DNA from: DATARR01 sp034666985
GTDB lineage: Bacteria; Acidobacteriota; Thermoanaerobaculia; Multivoradales; UBA5704
Direction: 5' to 3'
DNA length: 64,000 nucleotides
Assembly (NCBI GenBank): GCA_034666985.1
Contig: JAXDKS010000059.1
Coordinates: forward strand, 18,962-82,961
Positions 8,156 through 17,903 of this stretch are shown here, piece by piece (position 1 is the first letter of the stretch; every line of letters starts with the position of its first letter). Below the pieces are notes generated by a model. That model was not told the DNA's origin. It did no database searches and saw nothing but the letters and a program-made list of their open reading frames with translations. The position numbers and the translations under genes were made by a program.

Positions 8156-9317
8156 AGTTCGCGGGATCGCCCGTCTGGAACACCACCACCCTCTCGCCCG
8201 GAGAGAAGGCGCCCATGGCGTCGAGCTCCTCGACGGCGGCCAGGGCGGCGGCGCCCTCGGGCCCGATCCGCAGCCCCTCGTGAGCGGCGATCCAGTCCAC
8301 GACCTTCTCCAGCCGATCCTCATCGACGGCCAAGGCCCGGCCACCCGTCTCGCGCAGGGCGCGCAGGACGAGGAAATCGCCGATGGCCCGCGGCACCCGC
8401 AGACCCCAGACCCTTGTTTGCGGGTTCTCCCAGGGATCCGCCGCCTCCTTCCCCTGCTCGAAGGCGCGCACGATGGGGGCGCAACCGGACGCCTGGACCA
8501 CCACGAAGCGCGGACGCTTCGGTCCGATCAGGCCCAGCCGCTCGAGCTCGTCGAAAGCCTTGTGCATGCCCACGATGCCGGTGCCGCCACCCAGAGGGTA
8601 GACGATCCAGTCCGGCAGCTCCCAGCCGAACTGCTCGGCGAGCTCGAAGCCCATGGTCTTCTTGCCCTCGACGCGATAGGGCTCACGCAGGGTCGACAAC
8701 GTCCAGTACTGTTCTTTCCCTGGCTCCAGGAGCTTCGCCGCCTCGACCAGGGTGCCCGGACCGGCGAACACCTCGGCGCCGTAATCGCGGCAGCGGTTGA
8801 AGATCGTGCGGGGCGTGTCCTCGGGCATGGCCACCCGGGCCGGCAGCCCGGCCGCGGCCGCGTAGGCGGTGAGGGCGAGAGCGGCATTGCCCGCGCTCGC
8901 GAGTTGCACGCCCGGCGCGCCCAGCTCGCGGGCGCGGTTGATCGCGAGAGAGAGGCCCCGGGCCTTGAAGGAGCCCGTGGGATTGCCCGACTCGTCCTTG
9001 AGCCAGAGCTCGATTCCCTCCGAAGCAAAGCGCTCAGGAGCGAAGCGGTGCATCCGGATGATTGGAGTGGCGCCCTCGCCGAGATCCACCCGGCCTTCGA
9101 AGTCGCTGATAGGGAGGAGCTCGCGATAGCGCCAGAGGGTCCAGGGACGGCCGGGCAGGGCGCGGCGCAGGGCCTCACCCTTCTCCGCGTCGAGGTCGTA
9201 CTCCACCAGCCAGGGAGCGCCGGCCGGCGAGAGGAAGGCGGGCTCATCGAGCGGCGCGGTCACGCCGGTGCGCGAGCAGACCAGCCCGCGGGCCCAGCGC
9301 TCGTCTCTAGCGGCCAC
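8148..9317 (-). CDS. Threonine synthase-like PLP enzyme
   Basis: A 389-residue fold-type II PLP enzyme. The N-terminus resembles the zinc-ribbon-like lead of threonine synthases. KDESGNPTGSFKARG (residues 108-121) contains the PLP lysine Lys118, and ASAGNAALA and GGGTG provide phosphate contacts. Threonine synthase converts O-phosphohomoserine to threonine. However, the family also contains cysteate, 2,3-diaminopropionate and other beta/gamma-lyases, and no thrA or thrB is adjacent. It sits in an overlapping operon (11 nt with the lipoprotein gene, 8 nt with the hydrolase). Confidence 0.82.
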   Translation of the reverse strand: MAARDERWARGLVCSRTGVTAPLDEPAFLSPAGAPWLVEYDLDAEKGEALRRALPGRPWTLWRYRELLPISDFEGRVDLGEGATPIIRMHRFAPERFASEGIELWLKDESGNPTGSFKARGLSLAINRARELGAPGVQLASAGNAALALTAYAAAAGLPARVAMPEDTPRTIFNRCRDYGAEVFAGPGTLVEAAKLLEPGKEQYWTLSTLREPYRVEGKKTMGFELAEQFGWELPDWIVYPLGGGTGIVGMHKAFDELERLGLIGPKRPRFVVVQASGCAPIVRAFEQGKEAADPWENPQTRVWGLRVPRAIGDFLVLRALRETGGRALAVDEDRLEKVVDWIAAHEGLRIGPEGAAALAAVEELDAMGAFSPGERVVVFQTGDPANYV

Positions 9318-10044
9318 CGCTCTGCGACTCGCCGCCCTGGGAGCGGCTCTGGATCTCCTGCGAGATGCGCTGGTCCTCGGCCTGGAGCCGCGCGAAGTCG
9401 TCCCTGAACCGGGCGAGGAGGCCGGCGTTGTGCTCCCGGACCGGATCGCTCTCTGCCGAGGCGTTGACGGCGTTCTTCTGTAGCTCCTCGAGCTGGCGCT
9501 CGGCCTCCGCCTTCGCGACCGGATCGGTCGCCTCCTGCCGGCGCTGCTCGAACAGGGCCAGCACCTGCTGCCGGCTCTGAGCCACCTGCTGCGCGAGGGC
9601 TCGGGTGGTCTCCAGCATCCGGGCCTCGAGCACTCGCTCCTTCACCCACTGGTACTCCTTGGGATTGAAGCCCAGCTCCTGGGCCGCCCGCAGATCGGCG
9701 GTGGCAATGTCAGCGGTATCCGGCTGGTCGCCCACGGTCTTCAGGGACTCCAGGAAGGCGCCGTCCTTGCCCTGAAGGTCCTTGAACGCCACCTCGCGGA
9801 TCTGCTGCTCGCGCTGGCGGACGTCCAGATACATCTTGACCTGCGCATCCGTGAGCTGGCCGTCCGCGGACGGATGGTAGTCGGGCGCCTTGGCCACCTC
9901 GTCCATGAGGCTGGCGGTGCCCTTCTCGTGCAGGCTCTTCTGGATCGAGACGTCGTCCTGCGCCGGCTTGCCCTGGCAGCCGCAGGCGAAGAGCACAGAG
10001 CCCGCAAGGGCGAAGATCACGGCGGTTCGGTGAAGCATGAGCAT
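9307..10044 (-). CDS. Predicted lipoprotein with long helical C-terminus
   Basis: A 245-residue protein of unknown family. Its N-terminus is a lipoprotein signal (AVIFALAGSVLFACGC) with a Cys suitable for acylation. The mature part is rich in Gln, Glu, Arg and Ala, and from about residue 120 onward is predicted to be mostly alpha-helical (LAQQVAQSRQQVLALFEQRR, QLEELQKNAVNASAE). This suggests a coiled-coil or helical-bundle periplasmic protein. An alternative start two codons later (MLHRTAV) gives a more usual signal peptide. It follows der by 47 bp and overlaps the threonine synthase gene. Confidence 0.72.
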   Translation of the reverse strand: MLMLHRTAVIFALAGSVLFACGCQGKPAQDDVSIQKSLHEKGTASLMDEVAKAPDYHPSADGQLTDAQVKMYLDVRQREQQIREVAFKDLQGKDGAFLESLKTVGDQPDTADIATADLRAAQELGFNPKEYQWVKERVLEARMLETTRALAQQVAQSRQQVLALFEQRRQEATDPVAKAEAERQLEELQKNAVNASAESDPVREHNAGLLARFRDDFARLQAEDQRISQEIQSRSQGGESQSGGR

Positions 10045-10091
10045 GGCAGCTTACCAAACCCCGGGCCGGCTGTCCTCTATTCCGTCCGTTT

Positions 10092-11396
10092 TTATTCCGT
10101 CCGCTTCCGGATCACCAGCCGCAGGGGCACGCCCGGCAGGTCCAGCTCCTCGCGCAGCCGGTTCTCCAGATACCGGCGGTAGTGGCTGGTGCGGGGCAGC
10201 GTGCGGTTGGCGAACAGCATGAAGGTGGGCGGAGCCGACGAGACCTGGGTGACGTAGTAGAGCTTCCAGGGCGCGCCGCCGTAGGAGGGAGGTGCCGTCT
10301 TCTTGATGAAGCGCTCGAAGATGCGGTTGAGCTGGCCAGTGGAGAGCTTGAGGTTGTAGGACTCCAGGGCCCGGTCGATGGGCGCCCAGAGCTTGTCGAC
10401 GCCGCGGCCGGAGAGGGCCGAGACGTTGACCCGTCCCGGCGTGGCCAGCAGCTCGTCGAGCCGCAGGAAGGAGAATTCGAGCTTCTCCCGCGCCTCCTCG
10501 TCCAGCAGGTCCCACTTGTTGATGGCCACCACCGCGGCCCGCCCCAGCTCCCAGATGGTGCCGGCGATGGCGAGGTCGCCGCTGGTCACCCCCTGGGCGG
10601 CGTCGACCACCAGCACCACCACCTGGGCGCGCTCGATCTGCCTGCGAGCCATCATCACCGCCAGCTCCTCGGGAGCCCCGGTGACCTGGCTGCGGCGGCG
10701 CATGCCCGCGGTATCGATCAGCAGATAGGACTTGTCGCCGCGGGTGATGAGAGTGTCCACCGGGTCGCGGGTCGTCCCGGCGACCGGCGAGACGAGGGCC
10801 CGGTTCAGGCCCGAGATCTTGTTGAGCAGCGACGACTTGCCCACGTTCGGCCGGCCCACGATGGCGACGGGCGGCGCGTCGGGCGTCGGAATGTCCGGGA
10901 TCTCGGGCAGAGCGAGGGCGAGGGCCTCCCGCAGGTCCTCGATGCCGCCGCCATGCTCGGCGGAGATGAGGATCTGCTGGTCGATCCCCAGCGAATAGAA
11001 CTCCGGGAAGCGGCTGCGGGCCTCCCGCGTATCCGCCTTGTTGACCACCAGGACGGTGGGCTTGTTGAACCGCCGGAAGTGCGACCACACCTCCTCGTCG
11101 GCGGAGACCAGGCCGAGCTTGCCGTCCACCACGAAGAGCAGGAGGTCGCTCTCCTCCACCGCCAGGAAGACCTGCTGGTTGAGCCCCAGGGGATCGTCCC
11201 CCGGCACAAGGCCGCCCGTATCCACGATCTGGATGGGCCGGTCGTCCGAGAGCTGGGCGCTCCCCGTGATGCGGTCCCGGGTGATCCCCGGCAGATCGTG
11301 CACGATAGCCTGCCGGCGGCCCAGCAGGCGGTTGAACAGAGTCGACTTCCCGACGTTGGGGCGGCCGACGATGGCGACGGTGGGGGTTAGGGACAT
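10092..11396 (-). CDS. der: Ribosome-assembly GTPase Der (EngA)
   Basis: Der has two tandem GTPase domains and a KH-like C-terminal domain and acts in 50S subunit maturation. Both P-loops are intact (GRPNVGKS at 11-18 and again near residue 184), each with DTxG and NKxD motifs (VVNKAD and AINKWD). The C-terminal end (PLRLVIRKR) is typical, and 434 residues is standard. The ATG at 11394-11396 has no Shine-Dalgarno. A TACAAT box lies exactly 7 nt upstream, which suggests a leaderless transcript. That box belongs to the end of the interspersed repeat at 11403-11693. Confidence 0.96.
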   Translation of the reverse strand: MSLTPTVAIVGRPNVGKSTLFNRLLGRRQAIVHDLPGITRDRITGSAQLSDDRPIQIVDTGGLVPGDDPLGLNQQVFLAVEESDLLLFVVDGKLGLVSADEEVWSHFRRFNKPTVLVVNKADTREARSRFPEFYSLGIDQQILISAEHGGGIEDLREALALALPEIPDIPTPDAPPVAIVGRPNVGKSSLLNKISGLNRALVSPVAGTTRDPVDTLITRGDKSYLLIDTAGMRRRSQVTGAPEELAVMMARRQIERAQVVVLVVDAAQGVTSGDLAIAGTIWELGRAAVVAINKWDLLDEEAREKLEFSFLRLDELLATPGRVNVSALSGRGVDKLWAPIDRALESYNLKLSTGQLNRIFERFIKKTAPPSYGGAPWKLYYVTQVSSAPPTFMLFANRTLPRTSHYRRYLENRLREELDLPGVPLRLVIRKRTE

Positions 11397-11402
11397 GGGC
11401 GG

Positions 11403-11693
11403 GATTGTATCCTGCGATCTGCGCAGAGATTGGGCGATGTCGGGCTGAAGGCCCGATCTCCCTCAGCCCGGCCCAACGGGCCGGGTAGGACATCCACCAC
11501 CTCTATGAGCCCCAACGGGGCGCGATATGCGGTCGTGGTGCGGCGCACCTCCACATCATGACGGGACACCCTCCGCCATTCTAGCGCGGCCCTTCAGGCC
11601 GCATGGAATTGGACACGCACCCACAACCCAGGGCGTTGCCCTGGGCTCAGGAAGGACGACCCTTCGGGCCTGACGCTACAACAGCAGTTCCGC
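11403..11693. repeat. Palindrome-rich interspersed element, copy A
   Basis: A non-coding stretch of nested hairpins: CTGCG-atctg-CGCAG, GCCCGGCCCAACGGGCCGGG, GCCCCAACGGGGC, GCGGCCCTTCAGGCCGC and CCCAGGGCGTTGCCCTGGG. It shares order and sequence with the element at 15073-15344: the left end GATTGTA-CC-GCGAT-TGCGC, and the central CTTCAGG...ATGGAA followed by a CC-rich hairpin ending in GGGCT. It fills the gap between der and the TIR gene. I see no gene in it. Confidence 0.7.
11404..11409 (-). promoter_or_regulatory. -10-like TACAAT box for leaderless der
   Basis: On the minus strand TACAAT is followed by seven bases (CCCGCCC) and the der ATG, a spacing that would place transcription initiation at the start codon. 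The same TACAAT, next to a short hairpin, recurs in the second copy of the flanking repeat (15074-15079). No good -35 is seen. Confidence 0.45.
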
Positions 11694-11710
11694 ACTACGA
11701 GCCGCCGGCT

Positions 11711-14467
11711 CTACGCCTGCTGCGGCCCTTCGGGGTTCATTTCCGCGAGCAGGATCTCCAGATTGCGGCGCATTAACTGCGACTTCGGATGGTCCAGTCC
11801 CAGGCTCGCTTCTATGATCTCCACCGCCCGCCGCATCAATGGCTCGGCTTCCGCCAAACGGTTCGTGTCCTGAAGCAACTGAGCCAGGTTGTTGAGGTCA
11901 ATAGCGACGTTGGGATGCTCGGAGCCGAAGGAGTCCTCGTCGATTTTCAAGGCCCGCCGCATCAACGGCTCGGCTTCCGCTAATCGGTTCGTGGCCTGAA
12001 ACAACTGAGCCAAGTTGTTGAGGTCTCTGGCGACGTTGGGGTGCTCGGATCCGAAGAAGTTCTCGTCGGTCTTCAGAACCCGCCGCATCAATGGCTCGGC
12101 TTCTGCCAGACGGTTCGTGGCATTAAGCAACTGAGCCAAGTTGTTGAGGTCAGTGGCGGTGTTAGGGTGCTCGGAACCGAAGGACTCCTCGTCGATCTTC
12201 AGGGCCCGTCGCATCAACGGCTCGGCTTGCGCCAAACGGTTCGTGGCCTGAAGCAACGTCGCTAGGTTATTGAGGCGTGTGGCGACGTTGGGGTGCTCGG
12301 ATCCGAAGAAGTCCTCGTCGATCTTCAGAGCCCGCCGCATCAACGGCTCGGCTTCAGCCAAACGGTTCGTGGTCTGAAGCAACTGAGCCAAGTTGTTGAG
12401 GTGAATGGCGACGTCGGGGTGCTCGGGGCCGAAGGAGTCTTCGTTAATCTTTAGGGCGCGTCGCATTAACGGCTCGGCTTGCACCAAACGGTTCGTGGCC
12501 TGAAGCAACGACGCCAGGTTGTTGAGGGCAGTGGCGATGTTCGGGTGATTGGGACCTAGACTCGCTTCCATGCTCTCCACGACTCGTCGCATCAACGGCT
12601 CGGCTTCAGCCAAACGGTTCGTGGCCTGAAGCAACGACGCCAGGTTGTTAAGGCAGACGGCGATCTCAGACGATTTGGGATTGATCGCTTCCTCAATGGC
12701 TAGAGACCGCCGGATCAAGGATTCAGCCTCTGCATTAAGACCCTTGGTCGTCAGGTACACATGCATTTGGCTCATCAACCGCGATGTGGGTTTCGCGATC
12801 TGAACCTCGTCGGCATATCGGAGCACCACAGCAGCATGAGGTCTGAGCACGTTCCAGACAGGCCATGTTCGGACGTCATTGGCTTCAAATGGCGAGTAAT
12901 CGTTGACCAATCGCAAAGCCCGTTCGATCCACTCCCGCCGCCGCTCCTCTGGAATCCGTGTCCGCATCACCTCCTGCACCATCCGGTGAACAGTGAAGGT
13001 CTCGGCCTCCCGGGTGATCATGGAGTAGGCCGACAGCTCCGCGATTCCTTCCCGGACCGGTTTGGATTCAGCGTCCTGCCCCGTTTCCTCTCGGAGCAGC
13101 CCTGCTCCTTCTTCTACGAGCCTCGAACCCTTCTCGAACATCTCTGAAGGAATGGGATCCGGAGCCAGGTAGGCGGTGAGGCGGAGGATGGCCGCGGCGG
13201 TGGGGTTGAGTTGGCGGAAGGTGGTCTGCCAGGTGGCGGCCACCGACCTGGGGTAGCCGATCTGATCCTTGTCGCGCCAGTCGAGGACGTTCTCCCTCTC
13301 CTTCTCCCAGACCTCCAAGTACTTCGAGAGCTTCATCTGGTGATGAGCGACGTACGCCGCCGCCTGTTCAAGGGCGAGGGGGAGACCGTCCAGGATCTCC
13401 GCCAATCGGCGGGCGTGCTCGGGATCATCCTGGGTGGAGGTCCTCAGACCCTCCGTACGCTGGAGGAGGAATGCGGTCGCCTCCTCCAGGCTCAGTTCGT
13501 CGAGCGGCTGCTTCCGGATTCCAGGCGGCCAATTCCGCCGGCGAGAGGTAATCAGAACCTGTCCGCCTTGAAGCTGGGGGAGGACCTTGCGGACGGCCTC
13601 CGCGGCTTCCTCGCTGTCTATGTTGTCCAGGATCAGCAGCCACCGGTCGTGCTCCCGAAGCCAGGACAGGACGGAGGCGACCTCTTCCTCCTGCGCGTGG
13701 GTCGGGCTTGGGATTAGACCGGGGAGTCTGAGGCGGGCCAGACTAGCCAGGCCAGACTGCAGCGCTTCAGGCGACTCGGCCACCACGAACAGGGCAGCAT
13801 CGTAGCGGTCCCCTGAGCGCCAGGCGTACTCAACGGCCAGCCGGGTCTTGCCGATGCCACCGAGGCCGTGGATGGCTTGGGTCTGAGTGATCGCCGTGAG
13901 ACCTTGGAGGCTGGCTTCCAGAGTGCGGAGCTCTTCGTCCCGGCCTTTGAAGAGGTCTCTGAGGGGGAGGAAGGGGAGGTTGTGGAGCTTCGGGGCGTGC
14001 GGACGCGTTTCAATGGGCGGAGGAGAGAGGGAAGGTTCCGAGACCGTACCAAGGATCTCGCGGGCCAGCCGATCGAGGGCGGTGCCTGCGCGGTCGTTCC
14101 GCAGATCCAGACAGGTCCGTTCCCTCAGGAATTCGGGAAGGGCTTCGGGGGACGGACCTCCCGCGAGAAGGACCGGTATCACCGGGATGCGGCGCTTGAC
14201 TCCCTGGGTGAGGCAGAGCTGAGCTTCCTCTGTCTGCCAGTCCCCGAACCCGGCGGGACCGAGGAGAATCGCGGCCGAGCGCACCTTCTGGAGGGCGGCT
14301 GTGACGTGCGGCTGCCACGTCTGACCGAGAGGCAGCGCCTCCTCATCCATCCAGACACGCACACCGCGAGTCTTCAGGGCTTCGCGAACCTGGCGGACGG
14401 CTTCCCGGTCCTTGCTGTTGTAGCTGAGGAAGACGTCGAAGGTGTCGGACAGGGAGTGCCTCCTCAT
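11711..14467 (-). CDS. TIR-NB-ARC (STAND)-TPR protein, candidate immune sensor
   Basis: A 918-residue NLR-like protein. Residues about 9-140 are a TIR domain (FDVFLSYNSKDR; box 2-like region with VRVWMDEEALPLG). Trp77 is followed four residues later by Glu81, the position of the NADase glutamate in active TIRs. Residues about 165-420 are an NB-ARC ATPase: Walker A GLGGIGKTR at 201-209, Walker B LLILDNID, sensor TSRR, and GLPLAL at 361-366. Residues about 566-905 hold eight 42-residue TPRs of the kinesin-light-chain type, nearly identical to each other. STAND proteins of this layout oligomerise on sensing a trigger and switch on the TIR, depleting NAD in known defence systems. No signal peptide. 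The ATG overlaps the heptad-repeat ORF stop (ATGA). Confidence 0.93.
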   Translation of the reverse strand: MRRHSLSDTFDVFLSYNSKDREAVRQVREALKTRGVRVWMDEEALPLGQTWQPHVTAALQKVRSAAILLGPAGFGDWQTEEAQLCLTQGVKRRIPVIPVLLAGGPSPEALPEFLRERTCLDLRNDRAGTALDRLAREILGTVSEPSLSPPPIETRPHAPKLHNLPFLPLRDLFKGRDEELRTLEASLQGLTAITQTQAIHGLGGIGKTRLAVEYAWRSGDRYDAALFVVAESPEALQSGLASLARLRLPGLIPSPTHAQEEEVASVLSWLREHDRWLLILDNIDSEEAAEAVRKVLPQLQGGQVLITSRRRNWPPGIRKQPLDELSLEEATAFLLQRTEGLRTSTQDDPEHARRLAEILDGLPLALEQAAAYVAHHQMKLSKYLEVWEKERENVLDWRDKDQIGYPRSVAATWQTTFRQLNPTAAAILRLTAYLAPDPIPSEMFEKGSRLVEEGAGLLREETGQDAESKPVREGIAELSAYSMITREAETFTVHRMVQEVMRTRIPEERRREWIERALRLVNDYSPFEANDVRTWPVWNVLRPHAAVVLRYADEVQIAKPTSRLMSQMHVYLTTKGLNAEAESLIRRSLAIEEAINPKSSEIAVCLNNLASLLQATNRLAEAEPLMRRVVESMEASLGPNHPNIATALNNLASLLQATNRLVQAEPLMRRALKINEDSFGPEHPDVAIHLNNLAQLLQTTNRLAEAEPLMRRALKIDEDFFGSEHPNVATRLNNLATLLQATNRLAQAEPLMRRALKIDEESFGSEHPNTATDLNNLAQLLNATNRLAEAEPLMRRVLKTDENFFGSEHPNVARDLNNLAQLFQATNRLAEAEPLMRRALKIDEDSFGSEHPNVAIDLNNLAQLLQDTNRLAEAEPLMRRAVEIIEASLGLDHPKSQLMRRNLEILLAEMNPEGPQQA
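11755..12658 (-). repeat. 126-bp tandem repeats encoding the TPR array
   Basis: Seven to eight head-to-tail copies of a 126-bp unit, each encoding 42 residues with the invariant core LNNLA-LLQ-TNRLAEAEPLMRR. Differences cluster in the stretch between the helices (ALKIDEDSFGSEHPNVA and variants). High DNA identity means recent unit-by-unit amplification or gene conversion. Copy number may differ between strains and may be miscounted in short-read assemblies. Confidence 0.9.
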
Positions 14468-14871
14468 TCGGAAAGTCTCTCAACCATTCCAACCGAGATC
14501 GCGGTCCCCCAAGCCGTGATCGCCAGGGCTCCCATCCCGCTGGCAGTCATTCCCATCTCGGTGGCAACCGCTCCCACCGCGGTGGCAGTCATTCCCATCG
14601 CGGTGGTGGTCATTCCCATCTCGGTGGTAGTCATTCCCATCGAGATGGCAGCCGCTCCCATCTCGGTGGCAACCGCTGCCACCGCGGTGGCAGTCATTCC
14701 CATCGAGATGGCAGCCGCTCCCACCTCGGTGGCAACCATTCCCACCTCGGTGGCAGTCACTCCCATCGCGGTGGCAGTCACTCCCACCTCGATGGCGGCC
14801 ACTCCCACCTTGGTCGCAGTCGCTCCCATCTCGGTGGCAGCCATTCCCACCACGGTGGCAGCGGCTCCCAT
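14464..14871 (-). CDS. Possible heptad-repeat protein, coupled to the TIR-STAND gene
   Basis: A 135-codon frame made of about nineteen 7-residue units of the form [MV]-G-[MVA]-[TAV]-A-[TI]-[EASK], ending in VERLSE. It is almost free of charged and aromatic residues, with a small residue at every second and fifth heptad position. Such a chain could form a tightly packed helix or a membrane-associated rod. Support for translation: its stop overlaps the TIR-STAND start by ATGA, it starts 13 nt after the 54-residue gene, and there is no indel in the 21-bp period. Against: no strong ribosome site, and the opposite strand is also open in two frames, so this may be a non-coding minisatellite. Confidence 0.45.
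   Translation of the reverse strand: MGAAATVVGMAATEMGATATKVGVAAIEVGVTATAMGVTATEVGMVATEVGAAAISMGMTATAVAAVATEMGAAAISMGMTTTEMGMTTTAMGMTATAVGAVATEMGMTASGMGALAITAWGTAISVGMVERLSE
14473..14871. repeat. 21-bp minisatellite, about 19 units
   Basis: Tandem 21-bp units on the plus strand resembling GGTGGCAGTCATTCCCATC plus two bases, without insertions or deletions over about 400 bp. The last two units are diverged. Variation falls on first and second codon positions of the minus-strand heptad frame and rarely on its third positions. A second array of the same period, with unrelated sequence, is at 42803-43012. Confidence 0.9.
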
Positions 14872-14884
14872 CTTGCTCGGATCC

Positions 14885-15049
14885 TCATGTGGCGAGGAAC
14901 CGCCGCTTCACTTCCTCGTGGAAAACTACTCGGCTTTCATCAGCCGCTTTGAGACCGGCCGCGATCTTCCAGCGGACGTAGAGCTCGTACGCCATCTCTT
15001 CCGGCAACTCGACCGCGAGATCCCGGACCTTGTCTTTGCCCTTGCTCAT
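14885..15049 (-). CDS. Small basic protein, first gene of the TIR-STAND operon
   Basis: A 54-codon frame (MSKGKDKVRDLAVELP..., ending VKRRFLAT) that is easily missed by length cut-offs. It is charged, probably helical and cytosolic, with no signal peptide. A ribosome site (TAGGAGAT) lies 7 nt before the ATG at 15047-15049. Size and composition resemble small antitoxin or adaptor proteins, but I recognise no specific family and see no ribbon-helix-helix signature I would defend. Its stop is 13 nt before the heptad ORF, and the palindromic element with its TACAAT box lies just upstream. It may be the regulatory or trigger component of the operon. Confidence 0.6.
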   Translation of the reverse strand: MSKGKDKVRDLAVELPEEMAYELYVRWKIAAGLKAADESRVVFHEEVKRRFLAT

Positions 15050-15072
15050 AGAACGATCTCCTACCTGACGGC

Positions 15073-15344
15073 GATTGTACCCCGCGATTTGCGCGGGGAT
15101 TGCTGCCCACCCTCCTCCCTGCCCTGAAGGGGCAAAGGCATGTAGCCCGGGGCTGGCGCTTTTTGCCAGCCCCGGGTTAGACGTGGCCCAACAAACTCTG
15201 AAGCCCCGAAGGGGCGGCGGCAGCTCCCTTCAAACGATGAGCTGCCGTCGCCCTTTCAGGGCTTATGGAAATGGGATCGGCCTTCCCCGGGGCTTGGCGC
15301 TTCGCACCAGCCCCGGGCTACATGCCTTTGCCCCTTCGGGGCAG
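15073..15344. repeat. Palindrome-rich interspersed element, copy B, with 38-bp terminal inverted repeats
   Basis: Arms at 15119-15156 and 15307-15344 are inverted copies differing at one base of 38. They contain CCCGAAGGGGC and GTAGCCCGGGGCTGG. Inside them are two further palindromes, one CCCGGGGCTGGCGC hairpin per side, and a central 25-bp imperfect inverted repeat (AAGCCCCGAAGGGGCGGCGG... / ...CCCTTTCAGGGCTT). Left of the arms is the hairpin CCCCGCG-atttg-CGCGGGG next to GATTGTAC, homologous to copy A. No gene is visible between 15050 and 15420. This is probably a non-autonomous mobile or REP-like unit. Confidence 0.78.
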
Positions 15345-15420
15345 AAAGCGTAGATATGTGTAAGAAAGTGGCATTCATGCCCGGGCGGAAGTGGCGGCTG
15401 ACGGCGCAACAACATCCCTG

Positions 15421-17657
<2,237 letters not shown>

Positions 17658-17664
<7 letters not shown>

Positions 17665-17686
17665 GCCTGTGGGTTCTCCCTAGAAT
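17658..17686 (+). promoter_or_regulatory. Consensus promoter of tRNA-Leu
   Basis: TTGACA (17658-17663), a 17-nt spacer, then TAGAAT (17681-17686). Initiation would fall about 6 nt before the tRNA 5' end. The -35 hexamer overlaps the rnr start codon on the other strand. Confidence 0.75.
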
Positions 17687-17695
17687 CGCATCCGC

Positions 17696-17785
<90 letters not shown>

Positions 17786-17903
17786 TCCTTCTTCTCTCTC
17801 TTCACCACCTGAAGTTACCACATCGAGGGCCGCGGCCCCTGGTGTATCCGGGGTGTGTCGGGCCACGGCACCCACGGCGTTGTAATTTTTCCTGCTCCGC
17901 GAG

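Noticed and set aside
11755..12658. Regular repeats that could suggest a CRISPR array
   Set aside because: Units are contiguous with no unique spacers, have a 126-bp period and encode TPRs in an open frame.
14473..14871. Plus-strand frames through the 21-bp minisatellite (HSHLGGN-type and PISVAT-type heptads)
   Set aside because: They have no start codon or ribosome site of their own and run antisense to the sensor operon. Open frames follow from the repeat composition.
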